Positions 57,693 to 64,000 of a DNA stretch of 64,000 nt are shown here, in pieces (the first letter of the stretch is position 1; every line of letters starts with the position of its first letter). Below the pieces are notes generated by a model. That model saw only the letters and a list, made by a program, of their open reading frames with translations, had not been told where the DNA came from and did no database searches. Source of the stretch: Verrucomicrobiaceae bacterium (lineage in GTDB: Bacteria; Verrucomicrobiota; Verrucomicrobiia; Verrucomicrobiales; Verrucomicrobiaceae); assembly GCA_027489965.1 (NCBI GenBank), contig JAIXZA010000175.1:1-64000 (forward strand). The letters run 5' to 3'. A program made the position numbers and the translations under genes.

Positions 57693-58949
57693 TCACGCAG
57701 CCAAAGGCACGCCATACGGCAGATCATCTGGCAGCTTCACGAACTCCGAAATGCGGCTCCATAGGTTACTGTAGTCTTTGTTGATGTCGCCTGACAGACA
57801 GTCGGTGATCTCAGGGCCGGTTTCTGGATACTGCATCACCACATCTTTGAAGGAGAAGTTGGGATCATAAAAGGCATAGATCAGCTTCCGCATGTTCTCG
57901 ACGCCCTGACGGATATTTTGGCCATAGGCAGCGAAGCGTTCTGGTGACGTGTCCTTGGCCATAAAAGCCTCGTGGATGGCGTCAGCTGCCAGCACACCAC
58001 TTTTGATGGCTAGCATGACTCCACTGCTGAAGACGGGATCAAGGAAAGCAAAGGCATCTCCCACGAGCAGCAGGCCTGGAGAGGCCCCATACTTGGAGTG
58101 GCGTGAATACTCACTGGTGATCCAAAACTCACCTGTGCAGGCGCCGCTGGACAGATGTTCTTTGATCCATTGGTTCTCGCCGATCTCGCGATAAAACATC
58201 TCCTTCATGTCCTTTACTCCGCCGCGAGTCAGGTATTTGCCTTCGGCTACTACGCCAACGCTGACCATGTCATCATGCATGGGGATATGCCAGAACCAGC
58301 CTTTTTCAGGCACAAAGGCAATCGTCGTGCCACCCTCATCCACTCCTTCAGCGCGCTTACTGCCTTTGTAATAGGTCCAAATGGCCACCTTGTTTAGGTA
58401 GGGATCACCGATCCTCCAGCCCTGGCGATTTGAGGCGAAAGCCTCTTTTCCCGAAGCATCGACGACGAGTGCTGCATGGAGATGTTTCACTTGGCCATCT
58501 TTGGTTTTAACCTCGACACCGATGACGCGACCACTGTCGTTTTTGAGTAGTTGGATGACAGTCGTCTCCTCCATCACTTCAGCACCTTTTTCGCGTGCAT
58601 TGTCCAGCAGCATCTGATCAAATTCGGAGCGCATGACCTGCCATGTCTGGGCGATGGTTTCTTTGTCATAGCGAGTGTGAAAATAGAAGGGCTGAGAGCG
58701 TCGTCCGTCTGGTTGCACGAAGCTGACACTGTATTTTTTCACAAAGTGAGAAACTCTCATTTTGGGGATCATCCCCAGACGCTCCAAGGGGCCAAAAGTA
58801 AATGGAATCAGTGATTCACCCACGTGATAACGCGGAAACTTGGCTTTTTCAATGATCAGTACTTTATGGCCGTGTTCAGCCAAAATAGTCGCCGTGCTAG
58901 CCCCAGCTGGGCCACCGCCAATGATAAGGACATCGTGTGAAGTGAACAT
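57693..58949 (-). CDS. Flavin-dependent halogenase-like oxidoreductase
   Basis: ATG 58949 (MFTSHDVLII) gives 418 residues; an in-frame ATG at 58964 is possible. GGGPAG (11-16) binds the flavin, FPRYHVGESLIPF is the typical early block of FADH2-dependent halogenases, and WFWHIP at 218-223 matches the WxWxIP motif of that family. GLLLVGDAFAFLDPVFSSGV is the second FAD motif. A Lys at 71 or 72 could be the halogenation Lys, but alignment is needed. Halogenation of a phenolic product from the nearby polyketide genes is possible, as is a non-halogenating geranylgeranyl-reductase-like role. Confidence 0.8.
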   Translation of the reverse strand: MFTSHDVLIIGGGPAGASTATILAEHGHKVLIIEKAKFPRYHVGESLIPFTFGPLERLGMIPKMRVSHFVKKYSVSFVQPDGRRSQPFYFHTRYDKETIAQTWQVMRSEFDQMLLDNAREKGAEVMEETTVIQLLKNDSGRVIGVEVKTKDGQVKHLHAALVVDASGKEAFASNRQGWRIGDPYLNKVAIWTYYKGSKRAEGVDEGGTTIAFVPEKGWFWHIPMHDDMVSVGVVAEGKYLTRGGVKDMKEMFYREIGENQWIKEHLSSGACTGEFWITSEYSRHSKYGASPGLLLVGDAFAFLDPVFSSGVMLAIKSGVLAADAIHEAFMAKDTSPERFAAYGQNIRQGVENMRKLIYAFYDPNFSFKDVVMQYPETGPEITDCLSGDINKDYSNLWSRISEFVKLPDDLPYGVPLAA

Positions 58950-59226
58950 ATTTTCAACATACATAACGTCTGTAACGGAGATGAAACGCATTCAATTTGG
59001 CTATCGCCCTTATGCGTTTTCGGCATCAATGCCAAAAGAAGGCAATGCATTTGTCAGGCATAAAATGAGCCAGCGCCATGAAGGATTCTAGGGTTGCCAT
59101 CCCATTCTCAGAATTCAGAGATACTTCTGTTTCGAAGTCTGCGGATTGACAATTGGCCTGCTTGTTCCTTCTTTCAAGTATTGCAGTGCCTGCTGCTGTT
59201 GGTGAAAACAATTCATTCCTGGTCCC

Positions 59227-59613
59227 ATGGCAAAAAACAGCCAGTATTCACAGGAAACCTCCGCGAGTCATCGCAGCGGTGGGATTCAGACCGTCGTTGA
59301 ATTATGTGAGGTCAGTCCTGCAGGACTCACCTTCTGGTCGCGACACCGTTTTGACATCGGTTCAGAGCTGCAGATCCGCCTGCACCGGGATGCGATTACG
59401 GCTCAGCTTAAAACTGAGGAGGAATGGGTGAATGTCTGTGGTTTCGTCATTGATTTTAAACCCGTTCGTCACAGTGATGGCTCACAAGGTTTCTGCATCA
59501 CGCTGCTCTTTGATTCAGTACTTTTGCAGCCAGCAAAGGCACCGCCGAAAGGCCTGCCTCTTCGATATCAGAAGATACGTATCCCTGGGCTGAAGCGATT
59601 AGGGTTGAATTGA
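59227..59613 (+). CDS. PilZ-like small cytoplasmic protein
   Basis: The protein has 128 residues without a signal peptide. CEVSPAGLTFWSRHRFDIGSELQIRL resembles the beta-barrel strands of PilZ domains, and RSGGIQTVVELCEVSPAG could be a degenerate form of the c-di-GMP loop, but the canonical RxxxR and DxSxxG motifs are incomplete. A basic tail follows. It may bind c-di-GMP weakly or be a degenerate PilZ. It lies between the halogenase-like gene (277-bp divergent gap) and a convergent cytochrome gene. Confidence 0.5.
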   Translation: MAKNSQYSQETSASHRSGGIQTVVELCEVSPAGLTFWSRHRFDIGSELQIRLHRDAITAQLKTEEEWVNVCGFVIDFKPVRHSDGSQGFCITLLFDSVLLQPAKAPPKGLPLRYQKIRIPGLKRLGLN

Positions 59614-59618
59614 GTCTG

Positions 59619-62270
59619 CTACTTCAGGCTCTTGATATACAGCACAAGGCTTTCGATCTGGCTCTCATTCAGGATGCCGGCGTAAATGGGCATGCCGGTA
59701 TCAAACTTCTCAAAGCCTTTGACCACCTTGGCGCTAGGATTGGTGATCGATTCGCGGATGTAAGCTTCATCCGCCAAGGCTGATTTGCCGCCTTTACCAA
59801 GCTCGCGCTTGGTGCCGAAGAGGCCTTTCCAGCTTGGGCCTACTTTGCCGATGGTGCTGCCGTCTGTGCTATGGCAGGCCATGCAGCCGATCATTTGGTA
59901 AAGCCGCAGGCCTTCTTCTAGGGTCGGCTTGGCAAGCGTTACGACCGAAGCTGCACGCGGGGTGAGATTGATCTGGATGTCAGCAAAGCCTTCTTTCATG
60001 GCATCAAAAGTCAGCAGTTCCCAGGGACTGAAGTAGGCTGTATTTTCGGCTTTTAATCCATCGGCATTGCGCAGTCCCCAGCCAATGCGCATCTGATGTA
60101 CGCCAGCTTTCATGTCGGGGATGCCAACCAGGACACTCATGCCATCTTTACTGAGATAAGCACTGCTGGCGGTCATCCATTCTTGGCCGGTGCTGCCGTC
60201 TAACTTTAAATGTGGCGAGCCATATTCAAAGGTTCGTTTGTAGTTCCACCGCTCCGCGCTGTAGCTCGCAGGATCAGTCGCCAGCTTTTCCTCCAGCTTG
60301 GCATTGAAGCGTAACAACAGGCCTTTATCTGTGGGTGTCACTTCCTTTAACAAAACGCGTGGTTTATCCGTGTAGCGGATGCGGGCCAGCCCACTCAGTT
60401 TTTTGGCGGTCGTGCCCCAGACTTGGAAACCGACGATGTAGAGTTGTCCATCCGCTGGATTGACATGGCCATTGAGTGGAGGGAAATCCAGATCACGCTC
60501 AAAGCTCATGATGGCAGCCTGCGGGCGCTTGAACCTCGTATTCATCATCACTCGAAAAAGCTCAGGGCGATTGTATCCGATGTGGATCATTTCATCATTG
60601 AGGGGTCCCATTTTGGCGTCTGTCAGCCAGACCTGTGTCACACCACTGGAGTTCACCGGATGCGGCACCCAAGTCAGTGGCTCGGCAATGGGTTCGGCAT
60701 AGACTTCCTTGGGTGCAATGGTGGGAAGATGACCATAAAATTGGTTTTTTTCGATGATGTGGATCGGTGTCGATGGCACGTAATGCCCCTGCTGATCACT
60801 GGCGGTGACGAGTCCCGTCTTTGGGTGGACTCCGATAAACGGCTGGCGCAATCCGTGACCAATGACCTCGAACGATTTTCCGTCGGGGGCGACTTTGATG
60901 ACCGTGCCGCTGTGCTTGCCATAGGTTGTGCCCTGCTGTCCGCCTTTGGAAATGTAGAGCGCGCCATCAGGACCCAGTTTCATGGAGTTCGGAAACTCTC
61001 GTGTCTCTGCTGTTTGGGCAAAGAGATTGCAGAACATCTCATAGCGGTCGCAGGTGCCATCCTTGTCGGTATCGAGGAGTTTCCAAATGCCGCTGCGGTC
61101 GAAAACGAATAACTCGTCCTTTCTCGCGACGATGCTCATCGGCTCATGCAGACCGCTGGCGAAGCGCTTCCAATTGACGCTTTGCAGATCTCCTCTGAGT
61201 CCTGAGATGAGCCATACATCTCCATCGAAAGTCACACCTGCCGCATCACCTTGATCATTCAGAAAAGCGATGTCCGCCAGCCGCACATTCCGCTTCCAGG
61301 GATTCGGCACGGGTAAAGGGATGTCGTCGATGACATAAGCGTCCGATTTGCTTGAGAGGACGGCGTGGGTCGTTATGATTTCAGCGGAAAGGGTGGGTTG
61401 AAGCCATCCTGAAGAGTTCATTGGACGATCTGATAAAAAACTCCAAGATGCTAGAGGCGAAGACTGAATCGAGAAATGACGCCCCATGTCTCTAGGCTCG
61501 ATCACCATGATCTCAAAGCCTGCTGATTGTTCAATTCTAACACCCAAGTTATTGTGGGTAAGAGATGTCTTTTTGGAGGCGACTCCCAAAATCATTGAAA
61601 TAGTACGCCTCACCGCACCAATCTCAAAATGGCGAGTGATGGAGTTTGGAGCTGAATCAAAGGTTTCGTCAATTTTGACGCCATCCATTTCATAGCGAAG
61701 TGCTGGGCGACCTTGGTGAGCACCGGCAGAAAGAAAGTGGAGCCCCTCTTGGAGAATAGGGCCTCTTCCCACCTCCTCCACGCTCGGCCCGGGCTCTCTA
61801 GGATCGGTGAAACTCGGCTTGTCTCCCATTTGCCAACCGGGGTAGATGCCATTGGCTAGCCACACTTTCCCAATCGGCTTTGGCAGGAAATCTTGCCCAT
61901 CTTTCGTTTTCTGACCGGCGATGTGATAGGAGCCCGGGGCAAGGGCAGCTGCCGTGACGGGTGGTTTTCCAGGCTCGCTTTCCCAGATGCAGGCGATGCG
62001 GAGGAGATCGGTGTCAAAGCAGGCCCAAAGATTGTGGCCCAGGTTCAGGATCAGGCCGCGTGGAGTTAGATTGTCTTTCGGGAAACCAGCGCCCACGTCA
62101 TGGCAGTCGAGCACGCTGCTAAAAAAGGGGAAATCTTTTTCGACAAAATCCCCCCAATTTCCAGATGAGACGGCGGGTGGTTGCGCAGGTTTCAGGGGCT
62201 TCTTTTTTCCCTCTTGGGCGGAGACAGAGAGAGAAAAGAAGAGTAAAAAAGCCAATAAAACAAAACGCAT
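59619..62270 (-). CDS. Secreted propeller-like protein with C-terminal cytochrome c
   Basis: ATG 62270 gives 883 residues with a signal peptide to about residue 18. The N-terminal 350 residues match the DUF6797 kind of domain found before PVC-type propellers (DFVEKDFPFFSSVLDCHDVG, GLILNLGHNLWACFDTDLLRIACIW). A beta-propeller follows with DTDKDGTCDRYEMFC and MKLGPDGALYISKGGQ. The C-terminus is a cytochrome c with CMACH at 796-800 and a candidate axial Met at 860 (DTGMPIY). It is related in plan to the 31273-35436 protein, lacking its ThuA and SGNH parts. Periplasmic redox of a carbohydrate is plausible. Confidence 0.88.
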   Translation of the reverse strand: MRFVLLAFLLFFSLSVSAQEGKKKPLKPAQPPAVSSGNWGDFVEKDFPFFSSVLDCHDVGAGFPKDNLTPRGLILNLGHNLWACFDTDLLRIACIWESEPGKPPVTAAALAPGSYHIAGQKTKDGQDFLPKPIGKVWLANGIYPGWQMGDKPSFTDPREPGPSVEEVGRGPILQEGLHFLSAGAHQGRPALRYEMDGVKIDETFDSAPNSITRHFEIGAVRRTISMILGVASKKTSLTHNNLGVRIEQSAGFEIMVIEPRDMGRHFSIQSSPLASWSFLSDRPMNSSGWLQPTLSAEIITTHAVLSSKSDAYVIDDIPLPVPNPWKRNVRLADIAFLNDQGDAAGVTFDGDVWLISGLRGDLQSVNWKRFASGLHEPMSIVARKDELFVFDRSGIWKLLDTDKDGTCDRYEMFCNLFAQTAETREFPNSMKLGPDGALYISKGGQQGTTYGKHSGTVIKVAPDGKSFEVIGHGLRQPFIGVHPKTGLVTASDQQGHYVPSTPIHIIEKNQFYGHLPTIAPKEVYAEPIAEPLTWVPHPVNSSGVTQVWLTDAKMGPLNDEMIHIGYNRPELFRVMMNTRFKRPQAAIMSFERDLDFPPLNGHVNPADGQLYIVGFQVWGTTAKKLSGLARIRYTDKPRVLLKEVTPTDKGLLLRFNAKLEEKLATDPASYSAERWNYKRTFEYGSPHLKLDGSTGQEWMTASSAYLSKDGMSVLVGIPDMKAGVHQMRIGWGLRNADGLKAENTAYFSPWELLTFDAMKEGFADIQINLTPRAASVVTLAKPTLEEGLRLYQMIGCMACHSTDGSTIGKVGPSWKGLFGTKRELGKGGKSALADEAYIRESITNPSAKVVKGFEKFDTGMPIYAGILNESQIESLVLYIKSLK

Positions 62271-62403
62271 TGTCCTAAAACACATCCTAAGTGAGAACTC
62301 TGTCAATGAAGGGGTGGCATCTCCGAGTTTGCCAAAAGTCGGAAGTGGACTAGGATGAATGGCCTTGGCGGACTCACCGCCGATTTTTTTTGGACCCGTG
62401 AAG

Positions 62404-63831
62404 ATGAGATTTGCCTACCTTAGCACCTCCCGAGCTGCCTGCCTGCTGACGCTGGCTTTGGCTGCCCTCGCGTTTTCAGAAATTCAGGCGGATGTTGTGA
62501 GTCCTGAGAACAAACCTGGGTTCATGAAGCGCCTCTTTGGTGCTGGAGAAAAGCAGACGCCAACTCCAATAGAAGTGAAGGAGGCCCCGAAAGCTAAGCC
62601 CGCCACACCTGGCCCCAAGCCTAAACTGACGACGATCAAACCCAAGTCTGGTGGTTCCACTAAATCCAGCTCATCAGGGACTAAAAAGTCAGCGCCTGCG
62701 GTGGTGAAGACGGAAAAAAAGACCGAAGCGCCGGCGGCTAAAAAAGCAGAGCCTGAAAAGACTGCACCAGAGAAAACAACCACCGATGTCACAGATACAA
62801 AACGCGGTGACGGTGAGTTCGGCGCAGATGACGATGATAAACAAACGGCGGAAGTAAAGCCCCAGCAAGTCACGCCAAGTGCGCCGCTGCCATCTTCGCA
62901 ATCCGGTGGTTGGAAAGTGGTTAAGGTGAATGGGCGTGATTATGTGACTGGCGACAGCATTCATCAATTTTATCGCTTCAGCACCTACAAGGTCGAAGGC
63001 AGCCATGTCTGGTTTAAATCCAACAATTTGATCCTCAAAGCACAGATGGGGGCTCAGGAGATCCTGATCAATAACATCAAATTCATCCTCAGTTTTCCTG
63101 TTTTAGAATCCGGCGGTAAGGCCTTATTTTCACGATTAGACCTTTGCAAGCTCATCGATCCTGTTCTGAGGCCGACCTACATTTCAGATGGTGAGTACTT
63201 TGACACGGTCGTGCTTGATCCGGGGCACGGAGGTCATGATGCCGGTGCACGCGGCATTTATGGGTACGAAAAAGACTTTGCTCTCAAGATGGCCGGCTCG
63301 GTGAAAGAGGCACTGCAAAGGAAAGGCTTCAAAGTCATCCTCACTCGCAGCACAGACACCTTCATCACGCTTGGCGGACGTGTCGCCGTTGCCAATGCGA
63401 CGCCAAAAAGCATCTTTGTGAGTTTACATTTCAATTCAGGTGGTAGCGCTGCCTCAGGCATTGAAACTTTTGCGCTGACTCCCCAAGGAAGCTCCGCAAG
63501 CCTGGAACGTGGCGGTGGTTTTAACTACAACGGCACCACTGGGAACTCGCATGATTCGGCCAATATCGCCCTTGCTACAGCTGTTCACGCGATGGTCATC
63601 AGTCGCTTCAAGTTTGTGGATCGCGGTATCAAACGTGCCCAATGGAGTGTGCTGACAGGGTGTAAACGTCCGGGTGTTTTATTTGAAGGTGGCTTTGTCA
63701 CCAATGGCAATGAGTGCCGCTTGATCGCCTCAGATACCTATCGCCAGTCGGTTTCCATGGCCATTGCGGATGCCATTTCGAACTATCGCTTAGCCATCAA
63801 AGGCGCGAACACGAATGCGAATCGTCGTTAG
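62404..63831 (+). CDS. N-acetylmuramoyl-L-alanine amidase (Amidase_3)
   Basis: ATG 62404 gives 475 residues with a signal peptide to about residue 29; an ATG at 62359 lies further up. A Lys/Pro/Thr/Glu-rich linker (about 50-165) precedes a small AMIN or copper-amine-oxidase-like N-domain (about 169-265). The amidase domain has zinc ligands His275 in LDPGHGGHD, Glu290 in GYEKDFA and His342 in SLHFNSG, with catalytic Glu428 in LFEGGFVTN. It cleaves the amide bond between muramic acid and the stem peptide. The long linker suggests reach through the periplasm. Confidence 0.93.
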   Translation: MRFAYLSTSRAACLLTLALAALAFSEIQADVVSPENKPGFMKRLFGAGEKQTPTPIEVKEAPKAKPATPGPKPKLTTIKPKSGGSTKSSSSGTKKSAPAVVKTEKKTEAPAAKKAEPEKTAPEKTTTDVTDTKRGDGEFGADDDDKQTAEVKPQQVTPSAPLPSSQSGGWKVVKVNGRDYVTGDSIHQFYRFSTYKVEGSHVWFKSNNLILKAQMGAQEILINNIKFILSFPVLESGGKALFSRLDLCKLIDPVLRPTYISDGEYFDTVVLDPGHGGHDAGARGIYGYEKDFALKMAGSVKEALQRKGFKVILTRSTDTFITLGGRVAVANATPKSIFVSLHFNSGGSAASGIETFALTPQGSSASLERGGGFNYNGTTGNSHDSANIALATAVHAMVISRFKFVDRGIKRAQWSVLTGCKRPGVLFEGGFVTNGNECRLIASDTYRQSVSMAIADAISNYRLAIKGANTNANRR

Positions 63832-63899
63832 CAGGAAGTCTCACTCCAGTGAGCTTTCCATTTGCCGAATCGTCTGAACTCCCTTCACTGCTGATTCGC

Positions 63900-64000
63900 A
63901 TGAAGACCACACCCGTTACTACCGCCGACCTATCCAGTTCCGTCATCGCCGTTCCGCCACTCTGCCGGAATGCCGATTTGAGTTTGAGCCGTGAGGAGAA
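63900..64000 (+). CDS. N-terminus of a probable DapA-family aldolase, cut by the window edge
   Basis: ATG 63900 opens a frame to the right edge. The start MKTTPVTTADLSSSVIAVPP followed by LCRNADLSLSREE resembles Verrucomicrobial dihydrodipicolinate-synthase family proteins, where the phrase ADLxxSVIAVPPL precedes the first barrel strand. The catalytic Lys lies outside the window, so function is tentative. It begins 68 bp after the amidase. Confidence 0.5.
   Translation, partial: MKTTPVTTADLSSSVIAVPPLCRNADLSLSREE

Noticed and set aside
1..64000. Insertion sequences, integrases, tRNA attachment sites
   Set aside because: No transposase or integrase motif and no tRNA cloverleaf was recognised, although remnants at 243, 10385 and 15051 show rearrangement by other means.

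Overview
The window looks like a chromosome segment of a Verrucomicrobiota bacterium (Verrucomicrobiales type, Prosthecobacter/Verrucomicrobium-like). The evidence is a Verru_Chthon pseudopilin cassette, a PEP-CTERM protein, paired DUF1501 and PSCyt/PSD1 (DUF1549/DUF1553) proteins, PVC-type c-type cytochrome fusions and many EF-hand-tagged secreted enzymes. No tRNA, rRNA, CRISPR array or intact mobile element was recognised.

Region 1 (1-10.2 kb). On the minus strand lie an incomplete Verru_Chthon cassette (proteins C, B, A; no D), a tungstate/molybdate-type binding protein and a PEP-CTERM protein. A C-terminal porin fragment sits directly downstream of the cassette. Diverging on the plus strand is a molybdate unit: a HTH regulator with a fused periplasmic-binding-type domain, then modA, modB and modC.

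Region 2 (10.4-31.0 kb, minus strand). About 20 kb reads as one operon headed by an ECF sigma factor, an anti-sigma-like membrane protein and a Spy/CpxP-like protein. A train of exported proteins follows, most joined by 4-bp ATGA overlaps: an alpha/beta hydrolase-cytochrome-PSD1 fusion, an esterase, two DUF1501 proteins, two EF-hand serine hydrolases, a second PSD1 protein, a glycoside hydrolase, a polysaccharide deacetylase, a lipase-like hydrolase and a propeller-like EF-hand protein. Two gene remnants mark past rearrangement. The operon is best read as an extracellular carbohydrate/ester degradation programme; the substrate is unknown.

Region 3 (31.2-39.4 kb). A 1387-residue ThuA/SGNH/propeller/cytochrome c fusion ends at a clear intrinsic terminator. 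Diverging from it are a small secreted protein and, after a 347-bp gap, a DUF3570 - ApbE - TlpA-like - DUF4266 cluster that suggests periplasmic flavin/redox work.

Region 4 (39.4-52.2 kb). A large Ig-repeat secreted protein is followed by YceI, a type III polyketide synthase, a FAD monooxygenase, a tocopherol-type methyltransferase, an acyl carrier protein and a ketoacyl-ACP synthase in tight order. A shortened RND transporter converges on them and another methyltransferase follows. This resembles a pathway for a long-chain phenolic lipid or alkylquinone with its own chain-supply, binding and export proteins. It is the strongest candidate here for an undescribed system.

Region 5 (52.2-64 kb). 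KDPG aldolase, a PQQ-type propeller protein, a PqqD-like/M50/HlyD fusion, KdsD-type isomerase, a flavin-dependent halogenase-like protein, a PilZ-like protein, a cytochrome-containing propeller protein, an N-acetylmuramoyl-L-alanine amidase and the start of a gene that may be a DapA-family aldolase. By eye the DNA of regions 1-2 is clearly more GC-rich than that of 36-59 kb.
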